64,000 nucleotides of DNA from UBA5070 sp035913415 (GTDB taxonomy: Bacteria; Fibrobacterota; Fibrobacteria; UBA5070). A program made the translations under genes and the position numbers. Every line of letters starts with the position of its first letter. Position 1 is the stretch's first letter. The notes under the pieces are model-generated. The model ran no database searches, was not told the DNA's origin, and was given only the letters and a program-made list of their open reading frames with translations. Below, one piece after another: positions 38,444 to 47,608 of this stretch. The stretch lies in NCBI GenBank assembly GCA_035913415.1, contig JAMIIV010000001.1, positions 3,681 to 67,680 on the forward strand, written 5' to 3'.

Positions 38444-38629
38444 GGATGTCCTGGTGTCCGGCCGGCCTTGTCGAGGCACGTCGGACGCGTGGGTGGAAAT
38501 CCGCTCCGCGACCAATGACGGCCACAGGGCGAACGTCGCGAGGATGACGATGGACACCGGCGGTAGGGGCGTCGCTCCGGAGCCGTTTTGGCTCCATCCT
38601 CTCGGAGGACGCGGACTGGTATCCGGGGA

Positions 38630-38637
38630 GAAAGATA
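38630..38637 (-). promoter_or_regulatory. TAnnTTTG-type -7 box upstream of rhlE
   Basis: TATCTTTC on the - strand lies in the 229-base gap between the cysteine-cluster gene and rhlE. The resulting leader would be about 180 bases, long enough for post-transcriptional (for example cold-shock type) control. Confidence 0.4.
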
Positions 38638-38672
38638 CCACTTCTTGCGCGATGTCGACGACACGGCCTGTT

Positions 38673-39548
38673 TCAGGCGGTTCCGGCGGGGGTTCCCCAG
38701 CGTTCGTGCCAGTCGTGCAGACGCACCAGCGACCGGTAGAGGTCGGGGTGGTGACCCCAGTAGTCGACCGCCCGGTCCAGGCGCTGCAGGCGCGCGGCGA
38801 TGGATTCGTCGGGCGGGATGGTGAAGATGTCGGCTTCGGGATCGGTGATGTGTTCGGGTTCGCAGAACTCCGGCGCAGACGTGGCCAGGTACATGCGGCA
38901 GGTGGTGGGCCGGTGGGCGTAGACCGTGCAGGCGCCGTCGCTTCCCAGGAAGGGGCACCGGTTGCCTTCGTCGTAGTAGTGTTCCAGGGCCAGGTCTTCG
39001 CGTTCCCCGGTGGTGCGCTTGGGGTAGGTCTCGTCGCAGAAGGTCTTCCAGCCCTCGAAGTCGTCCACGCGGCTGCGGCACGCGGCGATCAGGGCCTCCA
39101 GGTCCGGACGGGTGCGCAGGTGGTGGTAGAGGTGCGCGATCTCCAGGGCGTGGATGGAGGTGGGGTAGTGGCGGCAGCAGCGGTCGCACCCTCGTCCACA
39201 CGATACGGGGATCGCGTTGGTCTGCACGTTGTACGACAGGAATTGTCCATAGGCCTCGAAGAAGTCGCTCTGGGCGCGGGCCATTTCGGCGGACGGCGGG
39301 CCTGGGGTGTGCAAGGCGTACGAGGCGCGGATGGCCTGCACCAGGGCCTGGTCCATGGCGTCGGAATGGGTCTCGGAGACGTCGTCGCGGCGGGTGGGCA
39401 ACAATCGCGCGGGGAATTCCCACTCGAAGGTGGAGGGCAGGCGTTTCCCGCTCCAGGCCACGTCCTCCGCCCGTGCGTGGGGGTGGAGGGCCGAAGGATG
39501 GGGCCCCTTGGGTTTGGGGGCTGCGGACTTGGGATTCCTGGAGGCCAT
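38673..39548 (-). CDS. YkgJ-type cysteine-cluster protein
   Basis: The 291-residue protein has the CxxCC cluster form CGRGCDRCCRHYPTSI near 117 and later CPFLGSDGACTVYAHRPTTCRMY near 200, the Zn/Fe-chelating pattern of UPF0153 (YkgJ) proteins. Their function is not established. The N-terminal 80 residues are basic and unrelated to the family. ATG at 39548 is preferred over a TTG at 39560. A near-match TAGAATTG box lies at 39565-39558. Confidence 0.78.
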   Translation of the reverse strand: MASRNPKSAAPKPKGPHPSALHPHARAEDVAWSGKRLPSTFEWEFPARLLPTRRDDVSETHSDAMDQALVQAIRASYALHTPGPPSAEMARAQSDFFEAYGQFLSYNVQTNAIPVSCGRGCDRCCRHYPTSIHALEIAHLYHHLRTRPDLEALIAACRSRVDDFEGWKTFCDETYPKRTTGEREDLALEHYYDEGNRCPFLGSDGACTVYAHRPTTCRMYLATSAPEFCEPEHITDPEADIFTIPPDESIAARLQRLDRAVDYWGHHPDLYRSLVRLHDWHERWGTPAGTA

Positions 39549-39557
39549 GGCGGTTGG

Positions 39558-39565
39558 CAATTCTA
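39558..39565 (-). promoter_or_regulatory. Imperfect TAnnTTTG-type -7 box
   Basis: TAGAATTG on the - strand differs from the box by one base, nine bases before the cysteine-cluster gene start. Confidence 0.3.
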
Positions 39566-39646
39566 GCTCGGTCGCGGTGATTGTCGATCCCTCAAGTTTC
39601 CGTCGTCGGTGGCCGATAGAGACAACAGGAAAGGGGGGGTGGAGTC

Positions 39647-39811
39647 ATGGACGACGGAAACCTCGAGAACAAGGGCGGCACGGGACGGTGGCGCGAGGAT
39701 GTGCAGGGGCAGGATTTCCGCGATTGGCTGCGGAGCATCCACTTCGATGCGGTTCGCCACACCGAGGCGATCCACCGCCGCCAGACCTTTCCCCATTGGG
39801 TCCGAGGGTAG
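39647..39811 (+). CDS. Small ORF, 54 residues, unknown
   Basis: An ATG at 39647, preceded by a strong ribosome site (AAGGGGGGGTGGAG), opens a 54-codon frame ending in TAG. Codon third positions are mostly G or C, like the neighbouring real genes. The product is polar and charged: an acidic start (MDDGNLENKGG) followed by a likely helix (DFRDWLRSIHFDAVRHTEAI). It resembles no family I know. It lies in a 335-base gap otherwise without a gene, opposite the frames used by its neighbours. The rest of that gap carries only a promoter box on each side. Confidence 0.5.
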   Translation: MDDGNLENKGGTGRWREDVQGQDFRDWLRSIHFDAVRHTEAIHRRQTFPHWVRG

Positions 39812-39838
39812 CGCCTCACGCGTACGGGGTGCAGTGGG

Positions 39839-39846
39839 TAGATTTG
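39839..39846 (+). promoter_or_regulatory. TAnnTTTG -7 box (exact match)
   Basis: TAGATTTG lies 37 bases before the ATG at 39884, between the small ORF and the barrel protein gene. Confidence 0.5.
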
Positions 39847-39883
39847 TCGATCCACCCATTCGATCCCACCGGAGCTGCACGCA

Positions 39884-40363
39884 ATGAACAAACCTGGATT
39901 CCTCCTCCTCTGCCTCCTCGCGGCCACGGCCGCCCGCGCCGAGGAGCGCGATTTCAAGTTCCTCGCCTTCGGTCCGGGCGGACTTTTCAACCAGGACGCA
40001 TCGGGTGTGGCCTACCACCTGGCGGCGGGATACTTCCACGAGGCCATGCCCAAGGCGGGCATCCGCGTGCAGGGGCATGGTGATTTCACCGCCGACGCCC
40101 TCAATACGGGTGCGTCGTTGGGGGCCCTGGGCTTTTTCAGTCAGGGCGAGTTCGCTCCCTACGCCGGTGCCGACCTTGGCTGGGGGCTCGCGTACGGCAA
40201 CGGCTGGTCCAACGGATTCCTGCTGGGCGGCAGTGCGGGCGTTCAGATGTTCCGCAGCTCGAAAGTCCAGTTGAACGTCGAAGGACGTTCGACGGTGCTG
40301 TTCGACACCAACGACGGCGGCTTCCCGATCACCTTTTCGGGCTCGTTGGGAATCAGCTTCTGA
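39884..40363 (+). CDS. Small outer-membrane beta-barrel protein
   Basis: The 159-residue protein has a signal peptide (LLLCLLAATAARAEE). About eight alternating strands rich in Gly and aromatic residues follow (AGADLGWGLAYGNGW, FLLGGSAGVQMF), ending SGSLGISF with a terminal Phe, as in outer-membrane proteins. Its size and pattern fit the OmpA/OmpX-like eight-strand barrel class, without a specific family. The following tRNA-modification gene overlaps its stop. Confidence 0.62.
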   Translation: MNKPGFLLLCLLAATAARAEERDFKFLAFGPGGLFNQDASGVAYHLAAGYFHEAMPKAGIRVQGHGDFTADALNTGASLGALGFFSQGEFAPYAGADLGWGLAYGNGWSNGFLLGGSAGVQMFRSSKVQLNVEGRSTVLFDTNDGGFPITFSGSLGISF

Positions 40364-41337
40364 GTCCAGGATCCGACGTCCAGAAGGCGGCGCACCTCCT
40401 GCATCAGGGGGGATTGGTGGCCTTTCCCACCGAGACCGTGTACGGCCTTGGTGCCCGCGCCGATCGCGCCGAGGCTGCCGCACGGATCTTCGCCGCCAAA
40501 AGGCGTCCTGCGTTCGATCCCTTGATCGTGCACCTGCCATCCTTGGCCCAGGCTTGTGATTGGGGGCATTTCGATGACCGGGCGCTCCGGTTGGCCCAGG
40601 CCTTCTGGCCCGGGCCCCTGACGGTCGTGGTTTCGCGCCAGTGGGAGAACGGTCTGCCCCGCATCCCCGATCTGGTCACGTCGGGGTTGGATACGGTGGG
40701 GTTGCGTGTGCCCTCGCAGGCGCTGGCCCTGGAGCTTTTGCACCAGGTGGGATTGCCCATCGCCGCACCCAGTGCCAATCCGTTCGGCTACGTGAGTCCC
40801 ACGACGGCGGCCCATGTGCGGGAGGGCCTGGGCGACGCGGTGGATCTGGTCCTGGATGGTGGGCCATGTGCGGTGGGTGTCGAATCGACCATCGTCGATC
40901 TGTCCGGTCCGGTCGCGCGCCTGTTGCGCCCCGGGGGGCTGGCCCGCGAAGCGATCGAGGAGGTGCTCGGGCAGGAGTTGACCTGGGAGGGGTTCGTGCC
41001 CCCGGTCAAGACCGAGGCCCCGGGAATGTTGGAGAGCCACTACGCCCCCCGGGTACCTCTGGAGGCCTTCGAATCGCTCGAGGGGTTGCACCGTCGCGCG
41101 CTGGAGCTGGAAGGCGCGTGTGTGGTCCTCTCTGCTGAAGCACTGCAAGTGCCCTGTCGCGAGAACCGGGTCTTGGGCACCGGGGCGCAGATGGCCGTGG
41201 GGTTGTTCGCGGCGCTGCGCGAGATCGATCGGAGCCATGCCCCTCGTATCCTGGCCCTGATGCCGGATCCCTCAGGACTGGGGCTGGCGGTGCGTGATCG
41301 CCTGTTCCGGGCGTCCAGGAGTCGGATCGCGGGCTGA
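40360..41337 (+). CDS. L-threonylcarbamoyladenylate synthase, Sua5-type
   Basis: The enzyme makes threonylcarbamoyl-AMP for t6A37 of ANN-decoding tRNAs. The YrdC domain has VAFPTETVYGLG and APSANPFGYVSPTTA. The linker HYAP motif (ESHYAPRVPLEAF) and a C-terminal SUA5 domain give the two-domain Sua5 form. From the CTG at 40360 the protein has 325 residues and includes the expected first helix (QKAAHLLHQGG). The first conventional start, TTG 40414, would begin at the VAFPTET strand and lose that helix. The CTG overlaps the upstream stop as CTGA. Confidence 0.85.
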   Translation: MSPGSDVQKAAHLLHQGGLVAFPTETVYGLGARADRAEAAARIFAAKRRPAFDPLIVHLPSLAQACDWGHFDDRALRLAQAFWPGPLTVVVSRQWENGLPRIPDLVTSGLDTVGLRVPSQALALELLHQVGLPIAAPSANPFGYVSPTTAAHVREGLGDAVDLVLDGGPCAVGVESTIVDLSGPVARLLRPGGLAREAIEEVLGQELTWEGFVPPVKTEAPGMLESHYAPRVPLEAFESLEGLHRRALELEGACVVLSAEALQVPCRENRVLGTGAQMAVGLFAALREIDRSHAPRILALMPDPSGLGLAVRDRLFRASRSRIAG

Positions 41338-41667
41338 GACCTCGCATCAGGTCCGCTCTGGGGGGCACGAGTGCCCATGACCGTTTCCCTTCGAAAGGTC
41401 CGCCGAAATCCTGGATCGCGCAGAATCCGAAACCTGGCACCGAATCGTTTGCCGCCACAGGGGATTCGAAGACCGGTTCGATCATTCGATGATACCGTCG
41501 CTCGAACAACAGTCCGCGGTAGGCTTGAAGCTCCTCACGAAACACCGGTTCATGGGGAGAATGACAGATCCCGTCGATCATTCGGCGCCTGGGATCGGGG
41601 GTTTGAAGCATCGATTGGCTTGATCCGGGTTTATTGCTCCATCGAGCGGTTGATTCGCAAACCCCAT
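41338..41667. other. 330-base intergenic stretch with possible gene remnant
   Basis: This gap separates the convergent Sua5 and flippase genes and is less GC-rich than most of the window. On the - strand a frame of about 90 residues from an ATG near 41617 reads sensibly (HEPVFREELQAYRGLLFERRYH, then DSVPGFGFCAIQDFGG). It has no stop before running antisense into the Sua5 gene and no family I recognise. It may be a decayed gene that once followed the flippase, or chance. No terminator hairpin is obvious. Confidence 0.3.
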
Positions 41668-43164
41668 CTAGGGGCGATCGGCCATCGGAATCGCGCTGAA
41701 GTGACGAGAGCTCCGCAGGAAGAGGATGATGCAGCCGGCGGCTCCGGCCACGAAGAGGGGTGCCCGTGCCGTGACGGAGTCCAGTTGCAGGGACAGCAGA
41801 CTCAGGAAGAGCAATGCTGATCCGATGTGCAGGGAGCTCAACATGTACCGATCGATCCAGAGATTCTTCTGCGAGGTGCGCCAGAGGAGAACATGGCAGA
41901 GTACGCCTTGGACGAAGGTGGAGACGCCGAGGGAGAGGACTCCTCCCATGGCCCCCCACTGGGGAATCCACCACACGCAGAGGGCGACATTGACAACGAA
42001 CCCCGAAATCTGGGCGGCCATCCATGCGCGGGTCCGCCCCAGGCCTTGGAGCATCAGACCCGAGAGGTCTCCATAGACACTGATCCAGGCGAAGAAGATC
42101 ATTGTGATCAACGGAAACCAGCCGTCCTGGTATTCCCGATGCAGCAGCAGTAGGAGATCGCGTCCCCAGAAAACGACCACCAACAGGGCCAGGCCCATGA
42201 GGTTTCCGACGGTCCAGACGGAATGGTTGAAGAGTTCGCGCAGGTTGGCCGTGAGTTCGCGTGCTCCCTCGCGTGAGAACGCCGAAAGCAGCAGTCCCTC
42301 GAAGGATTGCCGGATGGCGATGAGCGATCTGCCAATCATCATCACCACGTTGTAGATCTCCACGGCCTGGATTCCCGCGAATCCGCCGATCAGCATGAGG
42401 TCCAACCGGCTGGTCGCCCCGGCCAGGAGGTCTGATCCCACCAAGGGTATGCTGAATCCACGCAATTCCCTGGAGGGAACGCTCGGAAGCAGGTCGGTGG
42501 CACGAAGCTTGTGGATACGCAGGAAGGCGAAGGCGGCGACTACCCCGTTGGCGAGCGCTCCCAGAAAGAACCAAAAGGGCAGACCCGGGCCCCCGAGGAA
42601 ATGGCTCGGAACGGCGCCTCCGAAGGTCACGAGAGGAAGAATCACGTTCTTGCCGACGATCCTGGCCAGCATCTCCTTCTGGTTGAGGTTGGCCTGGTAG
42701 GCTAGATCGGCCAGGGCCAGGAGGGGTATCGCTGAGGCCACCAAAAGCAGGCTGGGGAGCGGAAGCTCCATCCCACGCACCGATCCCGCCGCCGTGAGGG
42801 ACAAGCCCACCAGAAAAAGCGCGGCCACGAGGGAGGCGGCCAGCACCCATCGCAGCGAAGCGAACAGGTCGCTTCTGTATTCCAGGGGAGTGGCGTGCCC
42901 GAATCGCCAGACGATCCCTCGATCCATCCCCAGCAGGCTCAGGCGGTACAGCAGGTAGGCCAGCGACTCCGCGAGCTTGAACGATCCCCAGTCCCCGCCT
43001 GCGTAGAGGCTCGCGCAGCCCAGGACCAGCAGTGGTTCCACCGGGCGCAGAGCGTTGTCGAGCGCCACCATGCGCATCCCCCAGCCAAGGCTCGTGGGGT
43101 GGCGCGCCGATACCTTGACCTCGAGGTACGCGCCCGAACCGGGGGTGATCGGCGCGGCCGTCAA
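41668..43164 (-). CDS. Oligosaccharide flippase / MOP-superfamily membrane protein
   Basis: The 498-residue protein has about 12-14 membrane helices without long loops. Segments such as GFSIPLVGSDLLAGATSRLDLMLIGGFAG and MLQGLGRTRAWMAAQISGFVVNVAL are typical of Wzx-like polysaccharide flippases in the MATE/MOP superfamily. The start is a TTG overlapping the TolC stop; an ATG about 30 codons later is possible. It is less GC-rich than the efflux genes it follows, and its role in the same operon is unclear. Confidence 0.75.
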   Translation of the reverse strand: MTAAPITPGSGAYLEVKVSARHPTSLGWGMRMVALDNALRPVEPLLVLGCASLYAGGDWGSFKLAESLAYLLYRLSLLGMDRGIVWRFGHATPLEYRSDLFASLRWVLAASLVAALFLVGLSLTAAGSVRGMELPLPSLLLVASAIPLLALADLAYQANLNQKEMLARIVGKNVILPLVTFGGAVPSHFLGGPGLPFWFFLGALANGVVAAFAFLRIHKLRATDLLPSVPSRELRGFSIPLVGSDLLAGATSRLDLMLIGGFAGIQAVEIYNVVMMIGRSLIAIRQSFEGLLLSAFSREGARELTANLRELFNHSVWTVGNLMGLALLVVVFWGRDLLLLLHREYQDGWFPLITMIFFAWISVYGDLSGLMLQGLGRTRAWMAAQISGFVVNVALCVWWIPQWGAMGGVLSLGVSTFVQGVLCHVLLWRTSQKNLWIDRYMLSSLHIGSALLFLSLLSLQLDSVTARAPLFVAGAAGCIILFLRSSRHFSAIPMADRP

Positions 43165-44516
43165 GGCCTCGACTCCTCGCGGGCGATCGATCGGAGGTAG
43201 GCGCTGCGGGCCAGGCCGTAGCTCTTGCGGGCGTCGATGCGCTGGTCCACGCTCTTCTGGCGCAGGGCCTGGGCCTCAAGAAGGTCCGAGAGCGCCGAGA
43301 GTCCGTTGCGGCGAAGATCCGACGCTTCCGTCAGGTTGACCTCGGCCTGCGTCACGGCGTCCTCGGCCACGAGGCTCGCCTGCCAGGCGCGCACGAGGTC
43401 GTCCCAGTCTTTGTCGATGCCCATCGCCATCTTGCGCTTCGTTTCGGCTTCGTTCAGGGTGGCCACGCGCACCTTGATGCGGCTGGCCCGGGTCTCGTGG
43501 GTGCCCGACCAGATGTCGGAGACCGGAACGCTCACCATCGCGTAGCCGATCAGGTTCGTAACGGGATCGATTCCTTCGATGTCGGCGCGCATGGCCGCGG
43601 CCCCGACCACGACGCTGGGGAGCATGGCTCCCAGCTCCATGTCGGCGTGGAGTTGTTCGGCCCGCACACCGTGGGCCAGGAGACCCGTTTCCAGGCGCCG
43701 CTCCAGGGCTCCCGTCCGTCCGTCGGAGAGCCCTTGGGGGTTCGATGGCGTCGGGAGGCTGTCGGCCAAGGTCAAGGCGGTGTCTTCGCCCAGACCGAGG
43801 TGGCGGCGCAGGTCGCGGGCGGCCAGACGCGCGCCGCTTTCGAGTTCGAGCCTCTGGACCCGTAGGTGGCCGCGCTCGAGCGAGACCTTGAGCTCGTCGT
43901 TGCGGCTGGTCAACCCGTTCTTCACGGCCGCCCCCACTTCCCGCTGCAGGGCCGCGAGGAGGGAGTCGTAGGCGTCCAGGGTGCGGCGCTTCTCCTGCAG
44001 AGACACCAGGGTCCAGTACTTCTCTTCGGCCTGGGCCACCGCGTCGCGTTCGGCGAGCTGCCGTCGGCTGGTCGCGACCTCCTCGCCGAGCTTGGCCAGG
44101 CGGTTGCCGTTGACCACACGACCGCCCACGAAGAGCGGCTGCTGGATCGAGAGCTGGACCAGATTGGCCGACTGTCCCGCCTCGAGATCCAGGGACGGCA
44201 CGTAGGCCGCCGTGGTCGCGTTGGCGAGATTCGCGGGATTGCCGTCGTACACCGGAAGATTGGCCTGCGGAGTCTTCGCGCTCACCAGGGGATCCCGGGC
44301 CGTCATGGCCGCGGCCGTGGCGCTCACCTGCGGGAAGTATTTCGCGAAGGCCGCCTTGCGCGTTTCTCCGGCGCTCTCCTGCCCGAGCCGGGCGGTCGTC
44401 ACTTCGGCGCTCTGCGCGCGGGCCAGGCGGCGGCACTCCTCGAGGGTCAAGGGTGCCTGGGCCTGGACGGCTGCGACGCCTCCTGCCAGAACGAGGGAAA
44501 GGATGGCCTTATGCAT
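43161..44516 (-). CDS. TolC-family outer-membrane efflux protein
   Basis: The 451-residue protein has a signal peptide (MHKAILSLVLAGGVAAVQAQ) and two OMF repeats rich in long helices: LTLEECRRLARAQ at the start, LVQLSIQQPLFVGGRVVNGNRLA near 120, and a C-terminal EASDLRRNGLSALSDLLEAQ. It would form the outer-membrane channel of the tripartite pump. Its start overlaps the RND gene end by eight bases, giving tight coupling to the transporter. Confidence 0.9.
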   Translation of the reverse strand: MHKAILSLVLAGGVAAVQAQAPLTLEECRRLARAQSAEVTTARLGQESAGETRKAAFAKYFPQVSATAAAMTARDPLVSAKTPQANLPVYDGNPANLANATTAAYVPSLDLEAGQSANLVQLSIQQPLFVGGRVVNGNRLAKLGEEVATSRRQLAERDAVAQAEEKYWTLVSLQEKRRTLDAYDSLLAALQREVGAAVKNGLTSRNDELKVSLERGHLRVQRLELESGARLAARDLRRHLGLGEDTALTLADSLPTPSNPQGLSDGRTGALERRLETGLLAHGVRAEQLHADMELGAMLPSVVVGAAAMRADIEGIDPVTNLIGYAMVSVPVSDIWSGTHETRASRIKVRVATLNEAETKRKMAMGIDKDWDDLVRAWQASLVAEDAVTQAEVNLTEASDLRRNGLSALSDLLEAQALRQKSVDQRIDARKSYGLARSAYLRSIAREESRP

Positions 44517-47500
44517 GGCGAGCCTCCGTGGGAATGCCGGCGAGGGCGGTTTCGTTGCGGGTCAGGAGCCAGTAGGCCACGGGCAGGACCAGCAAGGTCA
44601 GGATCATCGAGAACACCAGCCCGAAGGCCGTGACGGCTCCCAGCGGCCCCCAGAGCGTGGAGCCCGAGGTGATCATCGGGATCACGCCCACGGCGGCGGC
44701 CATGGAGGTGAGGAAGATGGGACGCATGCGCCTCTTGCCGGCCGCCAGGGCTGCGTCGAAGGAGGTCATCCCCTCGGCGCGCAGCTCGTCGGCGTAGCCC
44801 ACCAGGATGATGCCGTTGCGCACCACGATGCCCATCAGTCCGATGATGCCCATGAAGGCCGTCATCCCGAAGGGGTATCCGGTGGCCACCAGGCCCAGGG
44901 CCGCGCCCAAGAGGGAGAGGGGCATGGTCGTCATGATCAGGACAGACTTGCGCACGCGCCCGAACTGGCACAGCAGGATGAAGAAGATCAGCACGATGGC
45001 GGTGGCCAGCGAGGCGACCATGGGGCCGTACGTCTGGGCCGCGGCCTCCTTCTCGCCGCCGTAGGTCACCGCGACACCCGGAGGCAGGGTCTGGGCCGCG
45101 ACCAGCGAATCGATGCGGGCCTGGAGGGTGCTGGGCAGGACGTCCCGGCGCGGATCCACCCGCACGGTCAGGCAGCGGGTGCCATTGCGGTGGTGGATAC
45201 CTCCTTCTGTCCAGTCGACCTCCACCTTCGCCACCTGGGAGAGCGGCACCGACATCCCCAGGGGCATGGAGGAGACCAGTTGGTGACGGAATCCGTTCAG
45301 GGTGCCCGAGCGCAGGGAATCCTCGCGGACCAGCAGCTTCACGGCCCGGTCGCCCTCCCAGATGGTCCCGGCGGGCATTCCCGTGGTGGACATGGCCAGC
45401 GACGCCCCGAGGAAGGACGGCGAGATGCCCAGGCGGCCGGCCTCGTCCCAGTCCATGTCCACCCGCAGGCCGCGGACGGGTTCGTCCCAGTCGGTGCGCA
45501 CCCACTCCGCACCCTCCAAGGCGCCGATCTGCTGGGAGAGGAGTTCGCCCGTCCGTCGCAGCAGGGGCAGGCTGTCACCCCACAGGCGCACCTCGATGGG
45601 CGTCGATCCCAATTGCATCTCCAGCTGCTTCCAGCGCACCCAGGCGTCGGGGAGCATGCCCTTGGAGCTGGCCGAATACTCCTCGACCATCGCCTCGGCG
45701 GAGCGGCTGTCGACGGTGTTCACCAGGAGCTGGGCATAGGCCCGCGAGGGCATGTTGGGCGCGTAGACGGTGTGGAACCTCGGCGAGGAGGTCCCCACGA
45801 AGCTCGTCACGCCCGTCGTGCGCGGATCCTTCCCAAGCAGGCGCTCGAGTTCGCGGGTGACGGAATCCGTCGTGGCCAGGGATGTGCCGCCGCGCAAGTA
45901 GACTTCGATGGCGAACTGGTTGCGTTCGATCTTGGGGAAGAGCTGCTGGGGGATCATGGCGAATAGCCCCGCCGCGGCGACCACCGAGAGCACGCCCGCG
46001 GCCAGAGTCGAGGCGGGGAAGCGGAAGGCCAGTTCGGCCGCGCCGTCGTAGAGCCCCTGCATGCGGTCCAGGAACGACTTGCGGCCTTCGGTCCGGCCGT
46101 GGCGGATGCCCCGGCGGATCAGGCGGGAGTTCATGAAGGGCACCAGGAATGCGGCGACCAGCATGGACACGAACAGCGCCACGGCGACGGTGGCGGGAAG
46201 GCTCTTGATGAAGTCCCCGGAGGTCCCCTCCATGAAGAAGGCCATAGGGAGGTAGCAGACGATGATGGCCAGGGTCGCGGTGAACACCGGGAGCATGAGC
46301 TCCTTGGCGCTTTTCCAGGCGGCGTTCCAGGGGAGTGCGCCGTGGTCGAGCTTCTCGAGGTGGCTGTCGATGACGATGATAGCGTTGTCGACCACCATGC
46401 CCAGCACGACCACCAGCCCCGCCAGCGACACGGTCTGGAGCTCGATGCCCATCAGGTTCAGGATGCCGACGGTGATCAGGATGCAGACCGGGATGGTGAC
46501 GGCCGCGACCCCCGCCACCCGCAGCGGCAGGAAGAGCATGGTCACCAGGACCACGGCCGCCACCGCCAGCAGGAAGTCGCGCAGGAAGTGGTTGATCGAA
46601 GTGGCCACGGCCAGGGGTTGGTCGGCGATACGCGCGATCTCGACCCCGGCGGGAAGGCGGGTGCGCACGCGCTCGATGGCGTCGTCCACTTCCTTGCCAT
46701 AGTGGGTGATGTCGTTGCCCTTGGACATCTCGATGGATAGCACCAGGGCCTGCTTGCCGTTGGAGCGTACGTGGGCGTCGTTGTCCTCGAAGCTGCGCTC
46801 CAGGGTCGCGACATCCTTGAGCCGCACGATCGAGGTCCCGGTGGACAGCAGCACCGTCTCGCCCAGCTCCCTCTCGGAATGCAAGACCGACGAGACGTGC
46901 AGGGGCATCTCGATGCCGCCGGCGTCGAGCCGCCCGGCGATCGGCAGGATCCCGGTGCTTTGGAGAGCCTGGAGCACGCTCAGGTGGCGCAGCCCGTACT
47001 GGGCCAGCCGGTCCCGCGAGACCTGGATGCGGATGCTCTCGAGCTGGGTGCCGCTGCGCTTGAGCTTGGAAGTGGCCGGGAGGCGGCGCAGTTCGGCCTC
47101 GAGGTCGCGAAGATACAGGTCCATCTCGGCCCAGGTCCTGCCCTCGGCGGTGAGCGTCAGCAGCAAGGCGCTGGTGTCGCCGAAGTCGTTGGTCCCGATT
47201 AGGGCCACCACCTGGCTGGGCAGCTGCATCTTCAGTTCCGCCAGGCCGTGGCGCAACTTCGCCCAGAAGTCCGCAGCCTCGGTGGCCCCGACATTCTCGC
47301 GCAGCTCCACGAAGACCACGAGCTGGCCGTCGCGGGAGTAGGAGTAGGTCTTGGACTTCTCGACTTCCTGGAATCCGAAGAGGAAGTTCTCGACCGTGCG
47401 GGCTAATTGTTCCTCGACCTGGCGCGAGTCGGCTCCGGGCATCACCCCGATGACCAGCCCCTGTCGGATGGTGAACTGGGGAAATTCCTGGCGCGGCATG

Positions 47501-47601
47501 GTCCGCAGCGACCAGGTGCCGAAGGCCACAAGAAGCAGGGTCAGGGCGGCCACGATCCGCCAGTGGATCATTCCCCCTTCGATGAGGTTGCGCGCTTTCA
47601 T
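44509..47601 (-). CDS. RND-family efflux transporter, inner-membrane pump
   Basis: The 1030-residue AcrB-like protein has helix 1 after MIHWRIVAALTLLLVAFG and two large periplasmic loops. The TM4 proton-relay region is VVLGMVVDNAIIVIDSH, and the TM10-12 block includes GFGMTAFMGIIGLMGIVVRNGIILV-type helices. A single Asp in the VVDNA motif is common in multidrug and solvent-type RND pumps. It exports compounds using the proton gradient together with the adaptor and TolC encoded beside it. The substrate cannot be inferred. Confidence 0.92.
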   Translation of the reverse strand: MKARNLIEGGMIHWRIVAALTLLLVAFGTWSLRTMPRQEFPQFTIRQGLVIGVMPGADSRQVEEQLARTVENFLFGFQEVEKSKTYSYSRDGQLVVFVELRENVGATEAADFWAKLRHGLAELKMQLPSQVVALIGTNDFGDTSALLLTLTAEGRTWAEMDLYLRDLEAELRRLPATSKLKRSGTQLESIRIQVSRDRLAQYGLRHLSVLQALQSTGILPIAGRLDAGGIEMPLHVSSVLHSERELGETVLLSTGTSIVRLKDVATLERSFEDNDAHVRSNGKQALVLSIEMSKGNDITHYGKEVDDAIERVRTRLPAGVEIARIADQPLAVATSINHFLRDFLLAVAAVVLVTMLFLPLRVAGVAAVTIPVCILITVGILNLMGIELQTVSLAGLVVVLGMVVDNAIIVIDSHLEKLDHGALPWNAAWKSAKELMLPVFTATLAIIVCYLPMAFFMEGTSGDFIKSLPATVAVALFVSMLVAAFLVPFMNSRLIRRGIRHGRTEGRKSFLDRMQGLYDGAAELAFRFPASTLAAGVLSVVAAAGLFAMIPQQLFPKIERNQFAIEVYLRGGTSLATTDSVTRELERLLGKDPRTTGVTSFVGTSSPRFHTVYAPNMPSRAYAQLLVNTVDSRSAEAMVEEYSASSKGMLPDAWVRWKQLEMQLGSTPIEVRLWGDSLPLLRRTGELLSQQIGALEGAEWVRTDWDEPVRGLRVDMDWDEAGRLGISPSFLGASLAMSTTGMPAGTIWEGDRAVKLLVREDSLRSGTLNGFRHQLVSSMPLGMSVPLSQVAKVEVDWTEGGIHHRNGTRCLTVRVDPRRDVLPSTLQARIDSLVAAQTLPPGVAVTYGGEKEAAAQTYGPMVASLATAIVLIFFILLCQFGRVRKSVLIMTTMPLSLLGAALGLVATGYPFGMTAFMGIIGLMGIVVRNGIILVGYADELRAEGMTSFDAALAAGKRRMRPIFLTSMAAAVGVIPMITSGSTLWGPLGAVTAFGLVFSMILTLLVLPVAYWLLTRNETALAGIPTEARHA

Positions 47602-47608
47602 GATGGAC

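Noticed and set aside
41371..41820. A 149-residue + strand ORF after the Sua5 gene
   Set aside because: It runs antisense into the flippase and has low-quality sequence; no ribosome site.
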